From: an uncultured Rubrobacteraceae bacterium
Lineage (GTDB): Bacteria; Actinomycetota; Rubrobacteria; Rubrobacterales; Rubrobacteraceae
Direction: 5' to 3'
DNA length: 6,194 nucleotides
NCBI GenBank assembly: GCA_902806105.1
Contig: CADCVI010000182.1
Coordinates: 1 to 6,194, forward strand
Shown: positions 1 to 6,194 of the stretch, in pieces
Layout of the letters: every line of letters starts with the position of its first letter
How positions within the stretch are numbered: position 1 is the stretch's first letter
The notes under the pieces: generated by a model
The model's database searches: none
The model's input: the letters and a program-made list of their open reading frames with translations, nothing else
What the model was told of the DNA's origin: nothing
Position numbers and translations under genes: made by a program

Positions 1-1
1 C

Positions 2-268
2 CAGGAGCGCGCGATCATCGAGCGCCCGGACAGCCGGGGCGACCTGCCGGCCATCTCCTGCCCCACCCTCGTACTCTGCGGCCAGGACGACGCCCTCACC
101 CCCGTCTCGCTGCACGAAGAGCTCGCCGAGGGCATCCCGGGGGCGAGCCTTCGCAAGATCGAAAGCTGCGGCCACCTCTCGACGCTCGAACGACCGGAGG
201 AGGTCACGAACGCCATGCGCGAGTGGCTGGAAGGCTTCGGGGCTCGGGATGCGCAGACGTCCCCCTAG
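2..268 (+). CDS. Alpha/beta hydrolase, C-terminal part (5' end outside window)
   Basis: The last 88 residues of an alpha/beta-hydrolase-fold enzyme, read in frame from base 2 to the TAG at 266-268. The visible part holds two of the three catalytic-triad elements. The acid lies in GQDDALTP (residues 27-34 of the fragment, Asp30 the likely acid, after the hydrophobic strand PTLVLC). The histidine is His58 in SCGHLS. After this comes the usual C-terminal helix (PEEVTNAMREWLEGF). The phrase 'LPAISCPTLVLCG' followed by D..TP is typical of the COG0596/MhpC-like group that includes esterases, lactonases and C-C hydrolases. The nucleophile elbow is outside the window, so substrate and exact activity cannot be judged. 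The gene ends 61 bases before the next start, on the same strand. Confidence 0.85.
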   Translation, partial: QERAIIERPDSRGDLPAISCPTLVLCGQDDALTPVSLHEELAEGIPGASLRKIESCGHLSTLERPEEVTNAMREWLEGFGARDAQTSP

Positions 269-329
269 AAGCAGCCGGGGCCACGGCCATACTCCAGACG
301 ATGCGTAGCAGTCCAGCCCCGGGGGAGAG

Positions 330-2087
330 ATGCGAGACCTCGGCACTACCCTAGACCGGATCGACCGCAAGGGCTACGGCGCGTACGGGGACCTCCAGGG
401 CTCCTACGACCTCGGTCCCTTCACCCTCTTTGTCGACCGCGTGCAGCGAGATCCCTTCGCCCCGCCCTCCCTCATACGCGTCCGCACGAAGGACAACCGC
501 TTCGACGGCGCTCTCTTCGGCAACGGGACACGCCGCGTGGCGTTCGAGGACTTCCTCACGCGCGCCGTGGACGGGACCCTGCGCAGGACGGTCAGGGGCA
601 ACCGGGGCTCCGGCGGTAGTGGGCGCGTGGAGATACAGCGCCCCTCGCAGGTCGTGCTGCCCCGCTCCTCGATGGTGGTCGAAGGAGGCTTCGTGGAGGC
701 GAGGATGGCGGTAGGGCTCCCGGCGCGCGGCCGCTCGGTCGACGCGCGGGCGGCGCGGGCGATGCTTCTGGAGGAACTGCCGCGGGTCGTCCGGGAGGCG
801 CTGCTCCCCGGAGGGGTGGACGAGGGGGCGGCCCGGAGGCACGTCGAGGCCGTCGAGGACGCCGAAGACCTCAGGAGGCGCCTCCCCGGGCTCGGGCTCG
901 TCGCCTTCGTCGCCGACGGCGCGGTGCTGCCGCGGGAGAGCGGCGCGAGTGATCTTCCGCTCGGCGACGGCGCGGTCCCCTTCCGGAGCCCGGAGGAGTA
1001 CCGGGTGAGCGTAGAGCTGCCGAACGGGGGCACGGTCTCGGGGATGGGCATCCCGGAAGGGGTGACGCTCATCGTGGGGGGAGGCTTCCACGGCAAGAGC
1101 ACGCTGCTCTCCGCGCTGTCGTGGGGGGTCTACGACCACGCGCCGGGGGACGGGCGGGAGCTTGTGGTGACGCGGCAGGACGCGGTGAAGATACGGGCCG
1201 AGGACGGGCGGAGCGTGGCGGGGGTGGACATCTCCGGCATGATCGGGGCGCTCCCCGGCGGGCGCCGGACGACGAGCTTCTCGACCCCGAACGCCTCCGG
1301 CTCGACCTCCCAGGCCGCGAACATCGCGGAGGCCCTGGAGATAGGGACCTCCCTCCTCCTCGTCGACGAGGACACGAGCGCCACGAACTTCATGGTCCGG
1401 GACGAAAGAATGCGGGAGCTTGTCCGCAAGGAGCCCATAAGCCCGTTTATAAGCCTGGTGCGTCCCCTGTACGAGTCCCTGGGGGTCTCGACGATCGTGG
1501 TAGTCGGCGGGGTCGGCGACTACCTCGACGTCGCGGACCGCGTGATCCTCATGGAGGACTACGAGCCCCACGATGTTACGTCTCGTGCCCGCGAGGTTCG
1601 GGATTCCTTCCCGGCGAGGGTGCCCCCGACGGCCGGTCCGGTCGGCCTCGGTCCCCCACGGGACCGGCGGGTCCGCGCCTCCTCCATAGACCTGCGGCGC
1701 GGCAAGAGGGAGACGGCGAGGGGCAGGGGGCTGCACACGATAGAGCTCGGCCGCGAGCGCGTGGACCTCTCGTACCTGGAGCAGCTCGCCGAGGCCGGGC
1801 AGACCGAGGCCACCGCGCGCGCCATCGGAGGGTTCGCCGCCGGTGGGGAAGCCCGGGGCGTGGCGGAGATCGTGCAGGACGCGCTCGGCGGCATCGAACA
1901 GAACGGCCTGGACTTTCTCGGGGGCTTCGAGGGGCATCCCGGGGAGCTGAGCCTCCCCAGGCCGCAGGAGGTCGCGGCGGCGATCAACCGCGTCCGCTCC
2001 CTGGAGGCGAGCCCCGAGGGGGAGCATGAGGAATCCGGAGACCGGGGGCGCGAACGGCGGCCACGGGGATCGCGCGGAGCACCGTGA
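330..2087 (+). CDS. ABC-class P-loop ATPase, PF09818 (COG3044) family
   Basis: A soluble 585-residue protein of the family annotated 'predicted ATPase of the ABC class'. Residues 1-230 form the family's N-terminal region (IDRKGYGAYGDLQGSY near 11-26; a Gly-rich stretch at 90-98; LPARGRSVDARAA at 130-142). Residues 240-410 are the nucleotide-binding core. Walker A is GGGFHGKS (250-257, Lys256), the signature-like loop is NASGSTSQAANI (321-332), Walker B is LLLVDED (342-348), and a final strand with VGGVGDYLDVAD lies at 392-403. The C-terminal part (about 440-560) is helical and keeps the family's 'DLSYLEQLAEAGQTEA' block. The last 25 residues are charged, Arg/Glu-rich and probably disordered. 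No membrane segment is seen, and no permease gene adjoins it, so it is not a classical transporter ATPase. Bacterial function is unknown; I recall that the trypanosome RNA-binding protein MRB1590 is related. ATG 330 is the only good start: an in-frame stop lies at 306-308 and GGGGGAG at 321-327 is a close ribosome site. A DUF4345-type gene follows after 37 bases. Confidence 0.93.
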   Translation: MRDLGTTLDRIDRKGYGAYGDLQGSYDLGPFTLFVDRVQRDPFAPPSLIRVRTKDNRFDGALFGNGTRRVAFEDFLTRAVDGTLRRTVRGNRGSGGSGRVEIQRPSQVVLPRSSMVVEGGFVEARMAVGLPARGRSVDARAARAMLLEELPRVVREALLPGGVDEGAARRHVEAVEDAEDLRRRLPGLGLVAFVADGAVLPRESGASDLPLGDGAVPFRSPEEYRVSVELPNGGTVSGMGIPEGVTLIVGGGFHGKSTLLSALSWGVYDHAPGDGRELVVTRQDAVKIRAEDGRSVAGVDISGMIGALPGGRRTTSFSTPNASGSTSQAANIAEALEIGTSLLLVDEDTSATNFMVRDERMRELVRKEPISPFISLVRPLYESLGVSTIVVVGGVGDYLDVADRVILMEDYEPHDVTSRAREVRDSFPARVPPTAGPVGLGPPRDRRVRASSIDLRRGKRETARGRGLHTIELGRERVDLSYLEQLAEAGQTEATARAIGGFAAGGEARGVAEIVQDALGGIEQNGLDFLGGFEGHPGELSLPRPQEVAAAINRVRSLEASPEGEHEESGDRGRERRPRGSRGAP

Positions 2088-2124
2088 GGATCGGATCGCC
2101 GCACAATGCTCGGGGGGGAGGCCC

Positions 2125-2493
2125 GTGACGTCGCTGCTGGTGCTCGTCGTTGCGGCGTTCTTTCTCGGGATGGGGATCGTGGCGCTGCTGCATCCCGCCC
2201 GGGTGCTCGGCCTCTTCGGCGTGACCGTCGCCACGAGCGATGGGCGCAACGAGGTAAGCGCGGTCTACGGAGGGTACGGCCTGGCGATGGGAGTCCTGCT
2301 GGCGTTCAGCCTCGCCACGCCGCTGCTGCGTCCGGGCATCCTAACGTGCGTGGCCGTCGCGATGCTCGGCATGGCGGCCGGCCGACTCGTGTCGTTCCGG
2401 ATCGACGGGCGAGCAGGCTTCTACCCGCGTCTCTTTCTGGGGATAGAGGTGGCGATCTCTGCGATCCTCCTCGGCATCGTAGCGGCGGGTTAG
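2125..2493 (+). CDS. Small integral membrane protein, DUF4345-like
   Basis: A 122-residue hydrophobic protein with about four membrane helices: residues 2-22, 47-65, 70-88 and 102-121. The diagnostic features are N-E-x-x-A-V-Y-G-G (42-50, from RNEVSAVYGG) opening helix 2, and GRLVSFRIDGRAG (86-98) after helix 3. These match the pattern I know for DUF4345 proteins, which have no established function. I chose GTG 2125. It follows a G-rich Shine-Dalgarno run (GGGGGGGAG, 2112-2120) by four bases and begins directly at helix 1. The alternative in-frame ATG at 2026 would overlap the upstream ATPase gene and add 33 polar residues rich in Gly, Arg and Glu, unlike a membrane-protein start. The 37-base gap and shared strand suggest co-transcription with the ATPase gene. 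A hairpin at 2569-2593 probably marks the 3' end of that unit. Confidence 0.8.
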   Translation: MTSLLVLVVAAFFLGMGIVALLHPARVLGLFGVTVATSDGRNEVSAVYGGYGLAMGVLLAFSLATPLLRPGILTCVAVAMLGMAAGRLVSFRIDGRAGFYPRLFLGIEVAISAILLGIVAAG

Positions 2494-2568
2494 AGGACGA
2501 CCACCCCGAGGCTTCCGCGCCGGGCGCCCATGCATACGGAGCCAGACGGAGGAACCGGCGATCCGCCA

Positions 2569-2593
2569 CGACCGCGCGACAACCGCGCGGTCG
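2569..2593 (+). terminator. Perfect 10-bp GC-rich hairpin, possible terminator
   Basis: The arms CGACCGCGCG (2569-2578) and CGCGCGGTCG (2584-2593) are exact reverse complements around a five-base loop, ACAAC. The hairpin sits 75 bases after the stop of the DUF4345-like gene and 120 bases before the cyclophilin start, in the largest intergenic gap of the window (2494-2713). No T-tract follows (the next bases are CAGGCAATCC), so it would be an atypical, tract-less terminator of the kind proposed for actinobacteria. It could instead be an operator-like inverted repeat. The rest of the gap shows no convincing gene or promoter. Confidence 0.45.
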
Positions 2594-2713
2594 CAGGCAA
2601 TCCCCTGTAGTCCTCATTGCGACTCACGCACGACACGGCGTGTGTGGGGCCCATCACGAACGCGGGCTCGCGATGCGGTAGCATTGTCCCCTAGCAACAG
2701 ATAGGAGATTCAC

Positions 2714-3238
2714 ATGGCAGAGAGCAAGAGCTACTCAAGCCCGCCCGAAACGATCATCGCCTCCGGCACGGACTACTTCGCGACGCTGCACACGGAGAAG
2801 GGTCCCATCAGGATCAAGCTGTATGCCGACAGGGCGCCGAACACGGTCAACAACTTCGTCTTTCTGGCCCGCGACGGCTACTTCGACGGGACGACCTTCC
2901 ACCGCGTCATAAAAGACTTCATGGTGCAGGGCGGGGACCCGACCGCCACGGGGATGGGCGGTCCCGGCTACAGGATCCGCGACGAGTTCCACCCGGACCT
3001 CCGCCACGACAAGCCCGGCATCCTCTCGATGGCGAACTCGGGGCCGAACACGGGCGGCTCGCAGTTCTTTATCACCCATACCGCTACCCCCTGGCTCGAC
3101 GGGCGCCACGCGGTCTTCGGCGAGGTCGTCGAGGGCATGGAGGCCCTGAACGCTATCCGCGAGCGCGACCCGCAGAGGGATCCCGAGCCCGGCGACGGGA
3201 TAGAGCGCGTGGAGATCGAGGAAGTTCAGCGCGGCTAG
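2714..3238 (+). CDS. Peptidyl-prolyl cis-trans isomerase, cyclophilin type
   Basis: A complete 174-residue single-domain cyclophilin that catalyses cis-trans isomerisation of Xaa-Pro bonds in protein folding. It has no signal peptide or membrane segment, so it should be cytosolic. The domain begins around residue 20, after a short polar N-terminal extension. Active-site residues, by the human CypA pattern, are all present: Arg64 in FHRVIKDF (62-69), Phe69, Met70, Gln72 in MVQGGDPT (70-77), Phe119 in SQFFITH (116-122), Trp127-Leu128 in TPWLDG (125-130) and His132. The Trp at 127 is the position linked to cyclosporin binding in eukaryotic cyclophilins; E. coli enzymes carry Phe there. ATG 2714 has a strong ribosome site, AGGAG at 2703-2707, six bases upstream. 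A weak -10-like TAGCAT lies at 2679-2684 without a recognisable -35. The following gene has its own promoter, so this one is probably monocistronic. Confidence 0.96.
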   Translation: MAESKSYSSPPETIIASGTDYFATLHTEKGPIRIKLYADRAPNTVNNFVFLARDGYFDGTTFHRVIKDFMVQGGDPTATGMGGPGYRIRDEFHPDLRHDKPGILSMANSGPNTGGSQFFITHTATPWLDGRHAVFGEVVEGMEALNAIRERDPQRDPEPGDGIERVEIEEVQRG

Positions 3239-3281
3239 GAAACGGCGCGGGGTCCCGTCCGAGACCGCGAGCATGTAACGC

Positions 3282-3290
3282 TGTTATGAT
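3282..3290 (+). promoter_or_regulatory. Extended -10 promoter for the Pcs-like gene
   Basis: TGTTATGAT is an extended -10 element (TG, one base, then TATGAT at 3285-3290, five of six matches to TATAAT). It sits in a locally AT-rich patch of an otherwise very GC-rich region. No good -35 is seen at 3262-3267, as is common for extended -10 promoters. Transcription would begin near A3297, giving a leader of about 29 bases to ATG 3326, but only 14 bases to ATG 3311. The short gap upstream (3239-3281) also contains an imperfect GC-rich inverted repeat (arms near 3246-3254 and 3263-3269, two-base bulge), which might end the cyclophilin transcript; that part is weak. Confidence 0.6.
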
Positions 3291-3325
3291 TATCGGATTG
3301 GGCGGCAGGGATGAGAGGGGGCCGT

Positions 3326-4096
3326 ATGGATGACGCTAGTCAGGAGAGCACCACGGATTCCTCGCCCTGGCTGAGGCTGCGCGCCTCCGCCGTCCACCTC
3401 TATACCGCGAGCGGCGCGGTGCTGGCCCTCCTGATCATGGTCGCGGCCTACGAGGGCGACGTGGTGAAGGCCCTCTGGCTCGGCCTCGCCGCCCTCGCCA
3501 TCGACTCGACCGACGGCCTCCTCGCGCGCCGCTTCAGGGTCAGCGAGCTTCTGCCGTCCTTCGACGGCGCCCGCCTCGACGACATCGTCGACTACATGAC
3601 CTACGTGCTCGCCCCCGTCCTTCTCCTGTGGAGCAGCGGGTACCTCCCCGAGGGGACGAGCGGCGTGGTGATAGCGGCCCTCCCCCTCCTCGCCTCCAGC
3701 TACCAGTTCTGCCAGGTCGACGCCAAGACCGAGGACCACTTCTTCCGGGGCTTCCCGAGCTACTGGAACATCGTGGCGTTCTACGCGATCGTCTTCGGCC
3801 TCGAAGCTACTGCCGTCGGCGCCATACTCTGCGTCTGCTCCCTCCTCGTCTTCGTCCCCCTGCGCTACGTCTACCCGTCGCGCACCGTGGCGTTCCAGAA
3901 GATCACGGTGGCCCTCACCGGCCTCTGGCTCCTCGGCTACGCCGCCATCCTCTTCCAGATGCCGGACCCCGACGCCTTCCTCCTCAACTTCACGCTCCTC
4001 TACCTCGTCTACTACGTCGGCCTCAGCTTGTACCTCTCGGCCAAGATGGTCCAGTCCCGCCGCGCCGAAGAAGAGGAAGCCAGCACCGCCGCATAG
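3326..4096 (+). CDS. pcs: CDP-alcohol phosphatidyltransferase, probable phosphatidylcholine synthase
   Basis: A 256-residue integral membrane enzyme of the CDP-alcohol phosphatidyltransferase family. The metal-binding motif is D60-xx-D63-G64-xx-A67-R68, then twelve residues, then G81-xxx-D85-xxx-D89. The usual family spacing between AR and G is eight; twelve is the spacing of bacterial phosphatidylcholine synthase (Pcs), which joins choline directly to CDP-diacylglycerol. Other Pcs-like blocks are AVHLYTASG (22-30), LDDIVDYMTYVLAP (84-97) and FFRGFPSYWNIVAFY (139-153). About seven or eight membrane helices span residues 28-240, and the tail is acidic (RRAEEEEAS). S. meliloti Pcs is about 240 residues, so the length fits. 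ATG 3326 is preferred over ATG 3311: GAGAGGGGG (3313-3321) gives it a ribosome site, and the predicted transcript start at about 3297 leaves it a normal leader. Choline as substrate is inferred from motif spacing; serine or another head group is possible. A dedicated promoter lies upstream. Confidence 0.82.
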   Translation: MDDASQESTTDSSPWLRLRASAVHLYTASGAVLALLIMVAAYEGDVVKALWLGLAALAIDSTDGLLARRFRVSELLPSFDGARLDDIVDYMTYVLAPVLLLWSSGYLPEGTSGVVIAALPLLASSYQFCQVDAKTEDHFFRGFPSYWNIVAFYAIVFGLEATAVGAILCVCSLLVFVPLRYVYPSRTVAFQKITVALTGLWLLGYAAILFQMPDPDAFLLNFTLLYLVYYVGLSLYLSAKMVQSRRAEEEEASTAA

Positions 4097-4157
4097 CGAT
4101 CGGTCCGGCTCCCCTCGATTCTATCCCCGCGGCTCCCTCCGCAAGAAAGGTGAAGAT

Positions 4158-5207
4158 ATGGCATTAAACGAGGAACTGCTGCGGCGTTTGATCGAGACGC
4201 CCGCCGTACCGGGGCGGGAGGAGCAGCAGCGGGAGATCCTGCGCGAGGAGCTTGCGGGCCTCACCGACGAGGTCCGGACCGACCTCATGGGGAGCGTTAT
4301 CGGGACGAAGAGGGGACGGGAGGATGTTCGCGTCATGGTCGCGGCGCACACCGACGAGATCGGCTTCCTCGTCAAGCACATCGACGATCGGGGCTTCCTC
4401 CGCCTCCAGACCCTCGGCGGCCACGACCCGGCGAACATGGTCTCCCAGCGCGTGATCGTCACGACCTCGGACGGCACGGCGCTCCGGGGAGCCCTCCAGC
4501 CGGTGCGCAAGCCCCCGCACCTCTCCAAGGGATCGGAGCAGAAGCCCCCGACGACCGCGGAGTTCTACGTCGATCTGGGCATGAGCGCCGAAGACGTGAA
4601 GAAGTCCGTCCGCGTCGGGGACTACGCGACGATGGACCGGACGCTGGAGAAGGTCGGCGGCTGCTACATGGGCAAGGCGATGGACGATCGGATCGGGGTC
4701 TACGTCATGCTCGAAGCCCTGAGGGAGATGAAGGGTCACGAGGCGACGGTCTTCGCGGTGGCGACCTCACAGGAGGAAGTGGGGCTGAGGGGGGCCGAGG
4801 CGAGCGGCCGGTCGCTCGCGCCGACGGCGATGATAGCTCTGGACATCACGCTCGCGATGGACGTACCGGGCGGGGGCGGGGAGAACGAGATCTCGGCTTT
4901 AGGGAAGGGCGCTGCCATCAAGATCATGGACGGCCATTCTATCTCCCACCCGAAGCTCGTCGATCACCTGCGCGCCATCGCGGAACGCGAGGACATCGCG
5001 TACCAGATGGAGATCCTACCGGCGGGCGGCACCGACGCGGGCGGCGTCCAGAAGCTCCACGGCGGCGTCCCCGCGGTTACGATCTCCATCCCGTGCCGCT
5101 ACGTCCACACCCCGAACGAGATGGTCGACGAGCGCGACGTCCGGGCGTGCGTGACCCTGCTCGCCCGCTACCTCGAAGAGGCCCACACGGGGGATTATTC
5201 TTTGTAG
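4158..5207 (+). CDS. M42 family metallo-aminopeptidase
   Basis: A complete 349-residue M42 peptidase (the group of glutamyl aminopeptidase, FrvX and TET aminopeptidases). These are cytosolic di-metal enzymes that assemble into large oligomers and trim N-terminal residues from peptides. All expected catalytic and metal positions are visible: His64 and Asp66 in AAHTDEIGF (62-70), Asp176 in KAMDDRIG (173-180), Glu206 (general base) and Glu207 in TSQEEVGLRGAE (203-214), Asp229 in ALDITLAMDVPG (227-238), and His317 in RYVHTPNEMV (314-323). The insert at about 85-165 corresponds to the family's oligomerisation (PDZ-like) domain. There is no signal peptide. ATG 4158 follows AAAGGTGA (4146-4153) at good spacing. 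The gene begins 61 bases after the Pcs-like gene with no clear promoter or terminator between, so read-through is possible. Substrate preference cannot be told from sequence; older annotations call such proteins 'endoglucanase M' or cellulase, which is not supported. Confidence 0.95.
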   Translation: MALNEELLRRLIETPAVPGREEQQREILREELAGLTDEVRTDLMGSVIGTKRGREDVRVMVAAHTDEIGFLVKHIDDRGFLRLQTLGGHDPANMVSQRVIVTTSDGTALRGALQPVRKPPHLSKGSEQKPPTTAEFYVDLGMSAEDVKKSVRVGDYATMDRTLEKVGGCYMGKAMDDRIGVYVMLEALREMKGHEATVFAVATSQEEVGLRGAEASGRSLAPTAMIALDITLAMDVPGGGGENEISALGKGAAIKIMDGHSISHPKLVDHLRAIAEREDIAYQMEILPAGGTDAGGVQKLHGGVPAVTISIPCRYVHTPNEMVDERDVRACVTLLARYLEEAHTGDYSL

Positions 5208-5304
5208 GCTTCGGGGCCGGTACGGTGATTCGGGTTCGGGTGGCGCGGGTAAGTACACGGGCTGTATCGCAGAATATTTCGACGGCATCAGAGGGGTGAG
5301 CGTT

Positions 5305-5688
5305 TTGTCTCAAGAGGTTACCGAAAGGTTCCGGGATGCGTTGTGGCAGCTCGAAGAGGACCGCGACGTCGAGGGGCTCGTAGAGATCCACAGCGAGGAC
5401 TGCGACGTGGGGAACGTGGCAGTGCCCCAGACCTTCCAGGGCCACGACGGGCTGCGCGAGTTCTGGAACGACTACCGCAAGACCTTTGGAGACATGAAGA
5501 GCGAGTTCCGGAACGTCTTCGGGGACGATGAGGGCCACGGCGTCCTGGAGTGGACGACGACGGGAGAGGCGAACGGCAAGGAGATCTCCTACGACGGCGT
5601 CAGCCTGCTGGAGATCGAGGACGGCAAGGTCAAAAGGTTCAGGGCCTACTTCGACCCGCGCAGCCTGACCCACCAGATCGCGGACTGA
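5305..5688 (+). CDS. SnoaL-like / NTF2-fold small protein
   Basis: A soluble, acidic 127-residue protein with the NTF2/SnoaL cone-fold pattern. An N-terminal helix pair (EVTERFRDALWQLEEDRDVEGLVEIHSEDC) leads to QTFQGHDGLREFWNDYRKTFGDM (a helix after the conserved 'G.dgl..f'). Beta strands follow (SEFRNVF, HGVLEWTTTGEANG, YDGVSLLEIEDGKVKRFRAYFDP). This is the usual layout of the family annotated 'nuclear transport factor 2 family protein'; members range from isomerases and hydrolases to ligand-binding proteins, and no function can be assigned here. I chose TTG 5305 because AGAGGGG (5290-5296) lies eight bases upstream. GTG 5296, three codons earlier, would sit inside that ribosome site and is the alternative (130 residues). 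An AT-rich patch at 5271-5280 could be part of a promoter, but no -35 is evident. Confidence 0.85.
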   Translation: MSQEVTERFRDALWQLEEDRDVEGLVEIHSEDCDVGNVAVPQTFQGHDGLREFWNDYRKTFGDMKSEFRNVFGDDEGHGVLEWTTTGEANGKEISYDGVSLLEIEDGKVKRFRAYFDPRSLTHQIAD

Positions 5689-5738
5689 GGATGCTCCGCA
5701 AGGCAACCGCACCCGGCCTCCGCGCCTAGCCCCGCCCG

Positions 5739-6194
5739 ATGGACACCTCCCGCTCCGCCGGCATCCTGCTCCACCCGACCTCGCTCCCCGGCCCACACGG
5801 CATCGGAGAGCTCGGTCCCGAGGCCCTGAGGTTCGTCGAGTTCCTGAAGGAGGCGGGCCAGAGCTTGTGGCAGGTCCTCCCTCTAGGCCCGACGGGCCCG
5901 GAGGGCTCCCCCTACTCGGCGTACTCCGCCTTCGCCGGCAACCCGCTGCTCATAAGCACCGACCGCCTCCTGGACGACGGGTTGCTCGAACCCGGGCAGG
6001 TCCCGAAGAGCGCGCCGGAAGGTTCGGTGGACTACGGGGCCGTCGACGCCTCGAAGGGTGAGATGCTGAGGCGGGCCTACCGGAACGCCAGGGCGGGCAA
6101 GGGGCTTGGCGAGGACTTCGAGCGTTTCCGGGAGGGGGAGAAGGGCTGGCTCGGGGACTACGCGCTGTACGCTGCCCTGAAGGAGAAGTTCGGC
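5739..6194 (+). CDS. malQ: 4-alpha-glucanotransferase (amylomaltase), N-terminal part
   Basis: The first 152 residues of a GH77 enzyme (EC 2.4.1.25), truncated by the window end; the full protein is normally about 500 residues or more. It transfers alpha-1,4-glucan segments between maltooligosaccharides in cytosolic glycogen or maltodextrin metabolism. The signature N-terminus is intact: SAGILLHPTSLPGPHGIGELG (residues 6-26), then GQSLWQVLPLGPTGPEGSPYSAYSAFAGNPLLI (42-74), which lines the start of the (beta/alpha)8 barrel and the acceptor side. The catalytic residues lie beyond the edge. ATG 5739 is forced: an in-frame TAG stands at 5727-5729, and only Pro and Arg codons separate the two. No purine-rich ribosome site precedes it (CCCCGCCCG), so translation is probably leaderless or Shine-Dalgarno-independent. 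It starts 50 bases after the SnoaL-like gene. Confidence 0.95.
   Translation, partial: MDTSRSAGILLHPTSLPGPHGIGELGPEALRFVEFLKEAGQSLWQVLPLGPTGPEGSPYSAYSAFAGNPLLISTDRLLDDGLLEPGQVPKSAPEGSVDYGAVDASKGEMLRRAYRNARAGKGLGEDFERFREGEKGWLGDYALYAALKEKFG

Noticed and set aside
275..322. Seven-base complementary arms (275-281 and 316-322) that could fold over the ATPase gene's ribosome site
   Set aside because: The loop is about 34 bases and the stem short; GC-rich arms of this size arise by chance and cover only the edge of the site.
1121..2029. A 302-codon + strand frame inside the ATPase gene
   Set aside because: It is an out-of-frame shadow: Arg/Gly-rich low-complexity protein, fully inside a gene with intact Walker motifs.
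351..2249. A 632-codon open frame on the - strand antisense to the ATPase and DUF4345-like genes
   Set aside because: It lies opposite a clear family match, its protein is rich in Arg, Pro, Ala and Gly with low-complexity runs and no recognisable domain, and long antisense frames are expected in such GC-rich DNA.
2106..2681. A 191-codon + strand frame starting at ATG 2106 across the DUF4345-like gene
   Set aside because: The overlapping frame from 2125 has four membrane helices and family motifs, while this one is Arg-rich with no domain.
5232..5261. Four GGG runs upstream of the SnoaL-like gene, a possible G-quadruplex
   Set aside because: The loops are 3, 6 and 9 bases; the last exceeds the usual limit of seven, and such runs are common by chance at this GC content.
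5077..5796. A 239-codon - strand frame over the M42 gene end and the SnoaL-like gene
   Set aside because: It is antisense to two well-supported genes, with no recognisable domain and a compositionally biased sequence.

Overview
The window is high-GC, tightly packed chromosomal DNA with every supported gene on the + strand. Base composition, GTG/TTG starts and protein gist suggest a Rubrobacter-like actinobacterium. Frequent ATA (Ile) codons for so GC-rich a genome fit this too. This is an impression from reading, not a database result.

Layout. (1) 2-268: C-terminal end of an alpha/beta hydrolase cut by the window edge. (2) 330-2087: a complete ABC-class P-loop ATPase of the PF09818/COG3044 type, followed after 37 bases by (3) 2125-2493, a four-helix membrane protein of the DUF4345 type; the two look co-transcribed. 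(4) A 220-base gap with a perfect 10-bp hairpin at 2569-2593. (5) 2714-3238: a cytosolic cyclophilin-type peptidyl-prolyl isomerase. (6) A clear extended -10 promoter at 3282-3290, then (7) 3326-4096, an integral-membrane CDP-alcohol phosphatidyltransferase whose motif spacing is that of phosphatidylcholine synthase (Pcs). (8) 4158-5207: an M42 family metallo-aminopeptidase. (9) 5305-5688: a small SnoaL/NTF2-fold protein. (10) 5739-6194: the first 152 residues of 4-alpha-glucanotransferase (MalQ), running off the right edge.

The genes look like a run of unrelated housekeeping and lipid, protein and glycan metabolism functions, not one pathway. I see no mobile element, CRISPR array, tRNA, rRNA or defence system, and no evidence of a new multi-gene system. 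The points most worth a second look are the Pcs-type enzyme in a probable actinobacterium with its own promoter, and the pairing of the poorly understood PF09818 ATPase with a small membrane protein. Several start codons were reassigned from ribosome-binding-site placement (2125 GTG, 3326 ATG, 5305 TTG).
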